64,000 nucleotides of DNA from Ceratopteris richardii (lineage: Eukaryota > Streptophyta > Polypodiopsida > Polypodiales > Pteridaceae). Within the stretch, counting starts at the first letter, position 1. Each line of letters starts with the position of its first letter. The position numbers and the translations under genes are program-made. This document shows positions 47,258 through 57,753 of this stretch, one piece after another. The notes under the pieces are model-generated. The model saw nothing but the letters and a program-made list of their open reading frames with translations. It did no database searches and had not been told where the DNA came from. The stretch covers positions 69,745,955-69,809,954 of the forward strand of contig CM035435.1 of NCBI GenBank assembly GCA_020310875.1, read 5' to 3'.

Positions 47258-49063
47258 TTATGGCTCTTCTACTATACCCTGAATATACATTGTTCGGGCT
47301 AACTTAAATGTTCTGGCAATTTTCTGCTTCAGCGAGTCCAACATCTTTTTTAGGGTCTCCGGTTCCACGAGCTGAGCATCAGTTCTAACTGAACTTACGA
47401 CAATTACTTGACTCATCAAAATTTCAGCTTGTGTCTGCAAAAAGGCCTCTTGCAGGTAAAAATCATTTGCAAGGGCTGCGTCACGGCTCAACTTCATGTC
47501 TTGAATTTGTTTATCAATTCTAGATAATCTTTCTGCTTGACCACCAAGCTGCTTTTCTCTTCTCTCCAGTTCGTGTGATTCGTACTGGATGGTCTGGTAA
47601 TAAGCATCTCACTCTCTCGAATTCCTGTGACTTCCTTTTGGAGTTGAGCGACCAATGTCATCTGGTTTTTAAGAGCAGAATTGGCTTCAAACAGATTGGC
47701 GTTTGCCAGCTGAAGTTCTTTATTACTTTGCTTGGCTAAATCAGCCATCTCCTGTCCTTTCAGTACAACTTCATCCAACTGTACTCTAATTTCTTCCAAC
47801 AAGTTTCCCAGTGCCACACGAGCATCCTCTCTATCCTGGGCTAACTGTTTCAGCTAGATAATCTCTGCATCAACAGCACTTAATAAATCATCTTTGGTTT
47901 GTATTTCAGCTAAGGTAGCATCTCTCTGGCTCATCAACAATTCCTGGTCAGCAAGTCTAGTCTGGAGCTATTTAATCTGTTCGTGTAAAGCGTGGTTTTC
48001 TGCTTTTACTGCATCCGCTTCTTCTTGTAATGGAATAATATCTGCTTCCAATACATCCACTTTGTGTTGTAATTTGTGGTGGATATTGTCAGTAACTTCC
48101 TTCATCTGCTTTGGTAGTTGTTGTGACAGTTGTATCAACATATGACCCATGGATGCGAGCTCAGTAAACATAGGAATCAAAGGAAGCAGAAGAGGAGGAG
48201 GTGGTTGAGATGAAGAAGCTGTCAAGAGGTGATGGGAAGAGGGTGGAGAATAGTTAGGTGAAGAGGATGAGGAATCCGGTGCTTCAGGGACAATAGGTGG
48301 AATGGGGACAATGGGCTCAATCGGAGGTATGGATGGCGGAATGGATATAGGAGTGGTGGGGACCAATACAATTCCAGTAGGCTGCTGCGTATTCGCGTCC
48401 TTTCTGGCAACAACAGAATCCACTGCCGCAATCACTTCTTCAAAAATTTCTGCAACCATGACTTGCACATCTTCTTTGGACTGATGCTGAGACTCCTCTC
48501 AAGAAGAAACTGCATCAGATTTGGTGTTAGAAACACTTTGGTCTTGCTGCTTATCCGTAGAAGATTGACCAGAAGACTCCACATGTATTGAAGTAGCTGT
48601 GTCATGAAAGGTCTCTTCCTCATGTCCGACGGTGGAGCCTTGTACTTGACTCTCAAGCAAAATTCTCTACTTTTCGTATTCTGCACGAACCGAAAGGTCG
48701 TTGCGAAATACGAAAAGTAGAGAATTACAAATGCCAATCTGATGGCTTACATATTTGTCTAGATCTAAGAATTTTTTCTTAGAGAAAAGAAGAAGTTTTT
48801 CCATTCCAATAGGAGCACACACTTCTTTAAAAATTGCACGATCTCTAGAATCACCTATAGAGATGAAATCCAAATGCCGTCACATTAGGTCTAGATATTT
48901 TGGTGACATTTGTTCTCTATCTCCAAAATAACAACTAACATTTCCTAAAGTTTGTGAAGTTCCAAATAAGGGAAAAAATTCTCTTTCTCATAAGTGTTGC
49001 AAAACTTCTTTTGAACCTCCTCTCCTATCTCATAATCTACAATAGTGAGATAGACACTACTGC
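47258..49063 (-). pseudogene. Decayed coding region: globular part, Pro-rich linker, coiled coil (unknown)
   Basis: On the minus strand a broken frame can be followed from about 49060 to TAA at 47258. N-terminal part (EIGEEVQKKF, YFGDREQMSPKYLDL, ISIGDSRDRAIFKEV, HQIGICNSLLF), an acidic stretch (VGHEEETFHD), VQVMVAEIFEEVI, a Pro/Ser-rich linker (48400-48220), then coiled coil (48170-47960 and 47810-47500) ending IQGIVEEP. Stops lie at about 48870, 48665, 48500, 47970 and others, with frame changes near 48990 and 47600. The layout recalls ORF3 but I see no sequence match. Element G interrupts it at its 5' side. Confidence 0.5.
48661..48755. repeat. Fold-back repeat with partner at 47153-47215
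   Basis: 48661-48699 is the reverse complement of 47153-47191 (38 of 39 bases). Directly beside it, 48706-48755 is a direct copy of 47168-47215. So the right locus contains the same sequence in both orientations and can form a hairpin (arms aattctctacttttcgta and its complement), while the left locus has one copy. Confidence 0.85.
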
Positions 49064-49068
49064 AAGGT

Positions 49069-49707
49069 TGTTGGAAGCAGCCAGAGGCACAGACGACGCG
49101 GAAGCATGTAACAACGGAGCAGGAAGCTAGTGGAATCTTTTTTCAAAGAATCATGTTCTAAAAATACTTTTCAAAAACCTCCAACAGTGATTTTCATCAC
49201 TATTGTAACATATGTAACATAGAAAACCCCATTTTGTAACCCATAGCTCCATTTTGTGCAAGCCAAGGAGTCCTCGAGCTTGAGGAGCTTAGGTAGAACA
49301 AGCATATCAATTTTCGTTATTTTAGACACCGTTTACCCTTCCAAATAGCATCTAGGACCTAATTTTTAACTAGGCCGGTCACTAGATGTGAAACCGGTCA
49401 AAACTAGTCTAGAAACTATAAAAAGAGCTAGAGAGCTCATTTTTGAAGTTGGCTAGTGTGAGCTTAGAGTTCTTTTGAGCTTGTAATAGTGTTCTTGAGT
49501 AATAGAACTAAATTCCCACCTTCCATTGTGTATTGCTTGTCTCTTCATTGTGTGTGTGTATGTGTGTGTGCATCTTGGTGCTTCTCACCTTCACTCTCAC
49601 ATCATCTCACGTTCACGATCTTCATATCACTCCTATCTCTTCCGGGGATTGACAATTAAGGAGGTGAAGCTTCTTAACGTGGTTCTCACCATTGTGCTAG
49701 AGCAACA
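49069..49707 (+). repeat. 5' LTR of element G (639 bp)
   Basis: TGTTGGAAGC to GAGCAACA, with TGTTG/CAACA ends, collinear with the LTR of C. The conserved block agctccattttgtgcaag is at 49249 onward and a TG-rich run at 49545-49572. Seven bases (CCAAATT) separate it from the PBS. Confidence 0.93.
49417..49425 (+). promoter_or_regulatory. TATA box of LTR G
   Basis: TATAAAAAG followed by AGCTAGAGAGCTC; transcription of the element probably starts about 30 bases further on. Confidence 0.7.
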
Positions 49708-49714
49708 CCAAATT

Positions 49715-49736
49715 TGGCGCCGTTGCCGGGGATCGA
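49715..49736 (+). other. Primer-binding site, tRNA-Asp
   Basis: Same 22-base complement of the tRNA-Asp 3' end as in C, beginning TGGCGCCGTTGCCGGGG. Confidence 0.93.
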
Positions 49737-50048
49737 GTCTAGGACGAATGTGTGATGGTAAGAGTATAGCAAGAAGTGGCGTTGGAAGGTAAAAATTTCA
49801 GTTTTTGTTGTTGTTTTTACTTAGTTTTTAGTGTTTTTCACCTCCCCCACACTCCATCTTCATCACCGCATCATCATCTTCATCTCCAAAAAAATCAGAA
49901 AATTCACCATATTCACCCATTCTCCTCATTTCCCCTCATTTGTGCATGCGAGAGAGTGAGAGAGAGCTTTTGTGCTTGTGTGTGCTTTTGCTTTCTTGAG
50001 TTTTCTTGCAGGTACAGTACTCCAGTGCATCAGGAAGGCTGCAAAAAG

Positions 50049-51164
50049 GTAAGAAAATCACCTTCAGTCAGAAATTTCCGAGTGTGTCAGACCATCGCGA
50101 TGGTCTGCAAACTTCGGAATTTGAGGTAAGCGACTTCATAGGCGTGTAGGCGACCCTTGCGCCTCTAGGAATCCACACTTGCATTTGCAAAATCATCAGT
50201 TTGGTGCACCATCGCGACGGTCTCAGACCATCGCGATTGTGTCACACCATCGCGATAGGCTCAGGCCATCGCGACGGCTCGGCCGGACCATCGCGACGGT
50301 CTCACGCCATCGCGACGGTTCATTTGGACCATCGCGATTGTTCGCGGACCATCGCGATTGTTCGGTTGACCCCACACCATCGCGATTGGCTCACGCCATC
50401 GCGCCGACGGTGCCACGTGGCAAGCGAGACCATCGCGACGGCTTGCACCTCACACCATCGCGACAACCCGAAATTTTGGACCATCGCGATTGGCTCACGC
50501 CATCGCATCTGTGACCATCGCGACGGTTCACTTTGGACCATCGCGATTGTTCACGTTGACCGTTGACTGACGCCATCGCGATTGTCCGCCTGATCGAGCC
50601 ATCGCGACAGTTCACACTCACGCCATCGCGATTGTCCACTTTCACGCCATCGCGATTGTCCACTTTCACGCCATCGTGACGGTTCACCCTCACGCCATCG
50701 CGACGGTCCCAGACCATCGCGATTGTCTCACACCATCGCGATTGTGCACCCCCATCGCAAATTTTAGGGTTTCAATTTTTGGCCAATTTTGAAGCTATTT
50801 TTGGGAAATTTTTGGGTGATTAGACTCATAGGAGACCCCTTAGCTCATATTTGGAGAAACACCGGTTTGTCAGTTTTTACCCCCCAGGGCCTGAACGGTC
50901 ATAACTTTTTCATCCGAAGTCCGTTTTTTGAGCTTAATAGCTCGTTAGAAAGTTCTTTACGAGTACTACGTGACCTCAACTGTTTTTTTCTTAAAGGATA
51001 CGTCTATTTTTTGATAAGCTATTTTGAGGTTGACCTAGTTTGGGACTAGAAAGCCAGGGGGCAAACATTGAAAAGTTGGGCAAAAGGGAAGGGACTTAAA
51101 AGGTGTATATACTCAAGTGCTTGATCATCCAACTGTGAATTGGTCTAATATTGGATTTTTCCAG
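50049..51164 (+). other. Predicted leader intron of element G spanning the palindrome array
   Basis: The donor AAAAAG/GTAAGAAA is at 50048/50049. At the 3' end, TCTAAT lies about 20 bases before TTTTTCCAG (AG at 51163-51164). A has the equivalent GCTAAT and TTTTTCAG, so the signature is conserved across subfamilies. An upstream intron is also possible, with donor ATG/GTAAGAG (49757/49758) or AAG/GTAAAAA (49788/49789) and acceptor TTTTCTTGCAG ending at 50011, leaving a 37-base exon 50012-50048. This is inferred from signals only. Confidence 0.5.
50088..50750. repeat. Array of about 25 CCATCGCGA palindromic units in the leader of G
   Basis: The first unit is a perfect 20-base palindrome, CAGACCATCGCGATGGTCTG (50088-50107). 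Later units keep CCATCGCGA with a variable right side (CGG, TTG, TGG). Unit order and spacers agree with C, but fewer units are damaged at CpG here, consistent with G being the younger copy. A short TTAGGGTTT follows the array in both. Confidence 0.9.
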
Positions 51165-51592
51165 GTCTAGCAAGGACAATCGAAGGCAACCAAGGCAAGG
51201 CGGTGAAGGGCATAAAGCTTGGGAAGCGCGGCTTCTTGGGCATCAGAGCAACCAGAAAAGCTGACTCGAGGTTGGAAGATTACTCAACCCCCTCAGTCAA
51301 TTTTTAGCTTAGGATAAATGGTAGTATTGTGGATTTAAGACGATAGGAACGCCTCAAGTTCAAGAGAATTAAATTTATCAAGTTCAAGACTAAAGTAAAG
51401 GTGTGTCACATGAAAACCTAAAGGAAAGAACATAAGTCTGACGGAACGAGAACTCAAAGTACCACAGAAAGTCGATATCCTGACGCATACATTAAGACAA
51501 GAATCTAAAGAAATTTAAAAAGAATCAAGAAAGTAATAACAAAGAATCATTGACGATCTGAGCGTGTACTGAGTGTGCAAGGAACAAAATTA

Positions 51593-54500
51593 ATGAACCT
51601 TAGATCGGGCAAACATATAGGTAAGTCAGATCGGCGAAGCCTTAGATCATCAGAGGCAAGTGTAAGAACTACTGCACGATCGTGGGCTCAACAATTGAAC
51701 ACTAGTTATCCCTACAAGAGCTCAGATACTAGTGATTCAGAAATGGCATTTAGCACAGAAAAACCAGAAGGAGGGTCGAATGTAGCCTATTTAGAAAAAC
51801 CAGAAGGACCCTATAGAACACAACTAGAGTTTCTCCGAACCAACCGATTAGGTGCTCGCATCTATGAGGATGGTTTGCGAAGGCAAGTGGTGCAAATGCA
51901 CAAGCCCGATCAACCCATTGGATTGGAACGTCCAGTGGTGAAATTCGAGAGAGACGCTTACATAGACAAGGAAGGAACGATGTACATCTTAAGTATGCAG
52001 CCAAACAATACCAACGAGTTTGGCGTGATTCAACCAGAGACGGAAGCAAAATCTCAAGGAAAAGAACCATTAGAAGAGCCTAGAACACCTAGAGGGAAAT
52101 CTGTACTGAAACGAGTACTAATCCCGGATTGGATCCCTCAGGACAACAGAAGCATAGAATTGTTTGTAAATAAAGAAACTGATGAAGCCTTTTGGAGATA
52201 CAAGACCGAAATACTTAGTGAGGTAGGTATCATCACTATATACGAGTTCAAGGACCCGGATACACCTGGAAAGGTTGTATACCTGGATGAGACTTCAGAA
52301 AGAGTCTTTGTGGTGCCTGACCACGCTAAAAATACATACACATGGAGAGGTGAATTGGTATTCCCTCCATCTAGAACGAACATGAATACAAGTCAACAAG
52401 GGGCAGGAACATCATCAGCCCATGGAAATCAAAGAGAGAGAAATAAAGAGAGACCGGAAGTAAGTTTTAATCATCCCATAGGGAGAGATGGAACAGCCAC
52501 GGACACTAATAGAGTAGATAGGCAAAGAGATCATGGAATACCAGGTGGTAGAGATGATTTTCCTCTACCTAGACCACGTGAACATGCAAGAATGTTAAGA
52601 CCCACTCAATTAGTAAAATCAATGAAGAATTATTTTGATGGGACAGGAGATCCCTATGACCATGTCGCAGAATTCAAGCAAGTACTAAGAGCAGAACAAG
52701 TTGAAGACATGTTCACGCAATACAATGCATTTGGACTAACGTTAAAGAATACCGCTTTAACTTGGTTCCAACCTCTGCAACAAAGGCAATTTAGAGACAT
52801 CCATCACTTTTTAGAGTCGTTCATCACTGAATTCTCTAAAAGTGGGATTAGACATGACACGTCTTCGTTGATTCATAGCTTCAAACAGACCCCTCAAGAA
52901 ACAGTAAGACTGGCAGGACATAGGTTTAGACAATATGTTGAACGATGTCCAATGCAAGAGCTACCCTCACAAGCCAAGCAAGCGTCATTGTTTTTAGATG
53001 GCTTGTTGAGCTCTAAACTACGCTCCTATGTGCACCTAAAAGAACCCAGAACGCTAGAGCAATGTGTAAGAATTTGTATAGACATTGAGGACAACTTAGG
53101 AGACGAGTTGGAACTCTCAAAGGTCTATAAGGACTCAGACTGTTCATCTCTAGCATCCACAAAATTGTCTAGCTCAATAGAAGACCTTGCAGAAAAAGTG
53201 GCCCAGAAACTAGGAGTTTCTAGTAAACCTAGGGTGCTAACAAACAAGCGTTGTTACACCTGTGGTGGTGACCATATGGCAAATGTGTGTCCCAACGCAT
53301 CACAACCTCAAGCCAACCCTAGTGGCCAATGTTGTACAATTGAGAGAAGATACACGAATCATACGGCTCAGGACTGCCCATACAACAAACAAACCGTGAG
53401 ACAGAACTACCCGCAAGCATACGCACAGCCAGGTAGGTATCAAGGCCAATACAATGCTCAGCCTTATTACTATAGGCCTCCTCAGAACTACCCATACCAG
53501 GCTCAACAGAGACCTCAACCTGTCTTAGCTCAGCAGCCACCCCCACCAGCAAATGTCATCTCAGTCAAATACGCTGCTGCAGAAGAGAACCTAAGTAGGG
53601 CCTTAGTGCCTTCTTCACCTTTGATCACAGAGGGTGACCCGAATTCGAGCAGTTTTGACTCTACGCATGTAGATAGTCCACCCGCATATTACACAGAGTC
53701 ACCAGAACACGTAGAAACATATCATTACGATAGTCCACCAGTGGAACCTAGTTGGGAGACAGACTATGCTAATGTGATGTACACAAACCCAAATCCACGG
53801 CCCCAACTGAGACAACAAAGACCACAAGGCCCTAGAGGACCATGCTTTAGGTGCCAAGGAGATCATTTCATAAAGGATTGTCCACATCCCCCGATAGCAG
53901 GACAATCACAGTACTATAACATCCAAGGCTTTTGTGCTGATTGTGGCAAAGAGCAAATAATCAAAGATTGCCCTAAGAACCCTGTTAATGCTTCGAATGT
54001 GACACCGATCAATGTGATAGGTATTGTAAATAACGCAGATGGATCCAACCCTACATACGTGCCTATCCAAGCTATAACAAGAGCCCAGGCGCTCTTACAG
54101 AACCAACAGCTTAATCAAGAGAAAGTAGCCGGAACCAGTGAAGTTGCAGAATCTAGCAGTAAAAAGACAAAATCTTGGAAAGATTCTAGAGAAAGAATTA
54201 AGAGAAAATGGAGTAAAAAGATAACTGAGTTGGAAGGAAGTTTGAAGGAATCTAGAGCCAAAATCCTAGAATTGACTTCACAGGAATTGAATCAAGAGAA
54301 TCCAGCTCAGAAATCAGCATCAGTTTTAGCGGAACTCATACCAGAAAATCTAGACATGATGTTTTGTGCATATCAGGCTAAATTAAAAGAGGGACCTCAG
54401 GTAGCTGAAATGAGCAAAAACTACCCTCAAGCTGATCTAGAAATTGAGAGAACTAAACTTTGCATGAAGATGGTAGAACTAGCACAAGCTTTGTTCGAAG

Positions 54501-54607
54501 CCTCTAGATATCTTAATTGGAATAACATGGCAAAACCGGAATTACATTTTCAAGGACTAATGGAGAGGCTAGAATATTTGATTGAAAGCAAAGAGAAAAA
54601 AGATTAG
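51593..54607 (+). CDS. gag: gag polyprotein of element G (ends at a TAG that may be a mutation or a readthrough stop)
   Basis: Structural protein of about 1,004 residues. The ATG at 51593 (MNLRSGKHIG) is the start conserved in A, C, D and F; the frame is also open 18 bases upstream from a GTG. Capsid-like Retrotrans_gag region at about residues 340-510 (YFDGTGDPYDH, LTWFQPL, FLDGLLSS). Zinc-knuckle motifs: CYTCGGDHMANVC near 53250, a degenerate CTIERRYTNHTAQDC near 53335, CFRCQGDHFIKDC near 53845 and CADCGKEQIIKDC near 53935, where His is Gln. Pro/Gln-rich stretches lie between knuckles and a basic helix near 54160-54270. It ends at TAG 54605-54607; the same frame resumes at once towards PR1. 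A has no stop here. Confidence 0.88.
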   Translation: MNLRSGKHIGKSDRRSLRSSEASVRTTARSWAQQLNTSYPYKSSDTSDSEMAFSTEKPEGGSNVAYLEKPEGPYRTQLEFLRTNRLGARIYEDGLRRQVVQMHKPDQPIGLERPVVKFERDAYIDKEGTMYILSMQPNNTNEFGVIQPETEAKSQGKEPLEEPRTPRGKSVLKRVLIPDWIPQDNRSIELFVNKETDEAFWRYKTEILSEVGIITIYEFKDPDTPGKVVYLDETSERVFVVPDHAKNTYTWRGELVFPPSRTNMNTSQQGAGTSSAHGNQRERNKERPEVSFNHPIGRDGTATDTNRVDRQRDHGIPGGRDDFPLPRPREHARMLRPTQLVKSMKNYFDGTGDPYDHVAEFKQVLRAEQVEDMFTQYNAFGLTLKNTALTWFQPLQQRQFRDIHHFLESFITEFSKSGIRHDTSSLIHSFKQTPQETVRLAGHRFRQYVERCPMQELPSQAKQASLFLDGLLSSKLRSYVHLKEPRTLEQCVRICIDIEDNLGDELELSKVYKDSDCSSLASTKLSSSIEDLAEKVAQKLGVSSKPRVLTNKRCYTCGGDHMANVCPNASQPQANPSGQCCTIERRYTNHTAQDCPYNKQTVRQNYPQAYAQPGRYQGQYNAQPYYYRPPQNYPYQAQQRPQPVLAQQPPPPANVISVKYAAAEENLSRALVPSSPLITEGDPNSSSFDSTHVDSPPAYYTESPEHVETYHYDSPPVEPSWETDYANVMYTNPNPRPQLRQQRPQGPRGPCFRCQGDHFIKDCPHPPIAGQSQYYNIQGFCADCGKEQIIKDCPKNPVNASNVTPINVIGIVNNADGSNPTYVPIQAITRAQALLQNQQLNQEKVAGTSEVAESSSKKTKSWKDSRERIKRKWSKKITELEGSLKESRAKILELTSQELNQENPAQKSASVLAELIPENLDMMFCAYQAKLKEGPQVAEMSKNYPQADLEIERTKLCMKMVELAQALFEASRYLNWNNMAKPELHFQGLMERLEYLIESKEKKD

Positions 54608-57290
54608 CATAGGAACCCTATTGTCTCAGAGACACAGGAAAGGAATGCACCATCCCTGTCTCAAGTACCCAATACAGAAAGTCAAGACAATTTGTCTTCC
54701 ATACATAAATATTCACATGAATTTTTGAGAGAAATTCAAGAAGAGAAATGGAGAAAGGAACAAGGAACCCATCCTCCTATTCAAGAAATAGATGACTTGC
54801 AGGAACAATTTCCCCAAGACATTCCCTCTATTTACGATGATGTAGAGGAAGAGCAACTGAGTGAACACACAGGATTTGAATCTAATTCTTTACGAGAATT
54901 ACCTCAGTTCACAGGACCTTGGGAAGCAAAGTCTATTAGTATGAGAGCACCCACGATAATAGTGAGGAATGAAGAATCAGTAATCCCTAGAAACACGGAA
55001 GTGATCAAGAACACTAAAGTACAATGTAATCTCACTCTAGAGGAGTTGCTGAAGATAAAACCAGAATTGTGGAAACATGTAGCAAATCAATTCCCTGAGC
55101 TTGCTACTACTCCCTCACAAATAGGATCACAAAATAAGGTACCAGAGATACCTGTAGAAAAGATTGGAGATGTAAGCGAAGGAGAGGAAGGTAACACTTA
55201 TCTTCCGATAACCCATCAGGGCTACACCACGAAAGCCATCTTAGATTCAGGAGCCGGAGTAGCCATTGCTACCACCGCGTTATGGAAACGTTGGGGTAAG
55301 CCAGCACTAAGACCTACCAGGATGAAGCTACAAATGGCTGATGGACACATAGAAAAACCATTACGCTTACTAGAAGGCATATCCCTCACCACTTGTGGTG
55401 TAGAATTTGAGCATACTTTTGCCATTTGTGACTTTGCAAAAAATCATGCTTATGAGATGATATTGGGACGACCATTCATGCGTCAGTTGCAAATTGTACA
55501 AGATTGGGGAACTAATTCTTTGTACTTGCAACATTTAGGAGTGACTACCAAAGTCAATCTTAAAGACTATTCACATAGAGATGTACCCACAATACAATGG
55601 AATACCATCCATAAGACACCAGTAGAGACGGAATCCGTGCACTCATTAGAATCAGATCCTTCTTGGTTGCATGAGGATACTCATTTATGGATGTGTAAGG
55701 TAGCCAAACAAGAGGAAGAAAGGTTAGAAGCCAGGACCTTAGGTGCAGAACAACATCCACGAGCCCTTCAAGATCCAGCCTACGCACCTGTAGTATTCCC
55801 AGACGAAGAGTTTGAACCCCATGGTTGGGCAGAAATCCTAGCAACCATGGACGTAGCCATCAATGAAGAACAATGGACACCCCACTGTGACGAGGATGGC
55901 TATGATATCTCAGTTTTCACGATAGAGCCAATCATGGGCGATGCAATTTTAGAAGAGTGTGAACCTAACACTGATGCATTTGAGGATGCAAGCGATTTTG
56001 ATTTAGAATCAATTATCATGGACCCACCCTTTGCATCAGAGGAAGAATATTTTTTCGAGGTAGAGACTCACACTCAGAGACACAAGGAAATTACGAATGA
56101 GGTGAGGTTAGCCACTCAAGTGACTACTAAGAGTGAAGGCAAGAAAAGAAAGAAGAAAGAAACCACGACAGAAAAAGAAGAATCTTTATTTGAAGTACCC
56201 GAGAATTTCAAGAAATACGAAATCGAAGATAGAAGAATCATGGTACGAATGCCTAATAGAAAGGCGAATGACGGACAAGTATATGATAACCGAGAGAAAA
56301 CCAAGAAAATAATAGTTGCCATAGAAGGAGAAGAAGAGAAATGTATATACATAGGGCATGATTTGACGAAGGAAGAAGAAGAAGAATTGGTTGCCCTATT
56401 GCGTGAATATAGAGATGTTTTTGCTTGGAGTTACAAAGATTTGAAAGGAGTAGATCCAGATATATGTTCTCATAGAATCCCTATGACTCCAGATGCAAAA
56501 CCGACAAAACAGAAACCTTACACGTACAATGATAACTACGCTGCGAAGATTAAAGAGGAGATAGATCGCTTGATAGAAGCAGGATTCATTTACGAAATTG
56601 AGCATACCGAATGGGTATCCCCTATTGTGGTAGTGCCCAAGAAGAATGGAAAATTGCGTGTGTATATTAACCTTAAAAAAGTTAATGCCGCCACAATTAG
56701 AGACAGTTATCCTCTTCCTATCACAGAACATCTATTGGAAAGAGTTGCTGGCAAGGAAGTTTACAGCTTTCTTGATGGTTTTTCAGGCTATAATCAAGTA
56801 GCCATTGCTCCAGAGGATCAACACAAGACGGCATTCGCCACTGAATGGGGCATATTTGCATTTCGTGTGATGCCATTTGGCTTAACAAATGCACCCGCCA
56901 CTTTCCAGCGACTCATGTGTCATGTTTTTAAGGAATTCCTACGCAAGAGTTTGGAAGTTTATGTTGATGACTTATGTGCACATTCAAATGTAAGACAGAC
57001 ACATATCCCAGAGTTAAGACAAATATTTGACAAATGTCGAGAATATCAGGTTTGTTTGAACCCAAAAAAATGCGTTTTCATGGTCAGACAAGGCAAAATT
57101 CTAGGACACATTGTGTCAAAAAATGGAATCTCTACGGATGAAGAAAAGGTGAAGGTAATAGCAGAATTACCTAGACCAACTAATGTGAAAGAGGTACAGG
57201 CATTTATGGGCCATTGTGGTTATTATAGGAGATTCATACATATGTATGCAATAATAGCCAAGCCTTTGTACTCTCTTTTAACCAATTCGA
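54608..57290 (+). pseudogene. pol: PR1 and reverse transcriptase of element G
   Basis: In frame with gag after the TAG. PR1 at about 55190-55545, with catalytic DSG at 55244-55252 and MILGRPF near 55460. An acidic, Lys/Glu-rich linker (55600-56480) contains SEGKKRKKKE and YIGHDL. RT from about 56500: TEWVSPIVVV, VPKKNGKLRV, FLDGFSGYNQ near 56775, MPFGLTNAPATFQ, and YVDD at 56960-56971. The usual Cys in the RVCINL motif is Tyr. A one-base frameshift near 57287, after YSLLTN, ends this frame and RNase H continues in the next one. All catalytic residues of PR1 and RT are present. Confidence 0.9.
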
Positions 57291-57753
57291 ATGGACAAAT
57301 GAATGTGAAAATTCATTCAATGAACTCAAACGACGCTTGTGCTCAGCACCTATATTGACTACCCCAGATTGGAGTAAGCCATTCCATGTACATGTGGATG
57401 CATCCAATTATGCCATAGGATGTGTGTTAGCACAACCCACAAATGAAGGTAACATAGATCTCCCCATAGCTTACGCGAGCAGACAATTGAACGCAGCAGA
57501 AAGAAATTACACCACGATGGAACGAGAAGGATTAGGGATGATCTACGCAGTAAAGAAGTTCAGGCACTACTTGTTGGCCAACAAATTCAAGTTCTTTATG
57601 GATCATCAAGCCCTATTGTACTTAGTCAACAAACCATGTAACACAGGACGACTGATACATTGGTTTCTATTACTCATGGAGTATGATTTTGAAGTCGTAG
57701 TCAGGAAAGGAAAGACACATCTTAGAGCTGACCACCTTTCAAGATTAACCTGA
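57291..57753 (+). pseudogene. pol: RNase H of element G
   Basis: RT connection (FEWTNECENSF) then RNase H, which removes RNA from the RNA-DNA hybrid. Acidic active-site positions are in VDASNYAIG (57388 on), MEREGLG, MDHQALL and RADHLSR. A TGA at 57751-57753 follows SRLT; D has THGE there, so the stop is a mutation. The frame continues after it to integrase without any additional RNase H domain. Confidence 0.88.

Noticed and set aside
50179-50566. Overlapping ORFs on both strands with HRD and IAM repeats
   Set aside because: They arise from translating the palindromic leader array in several frames; unit length is not a multiple of three and frames are not conserved with C.
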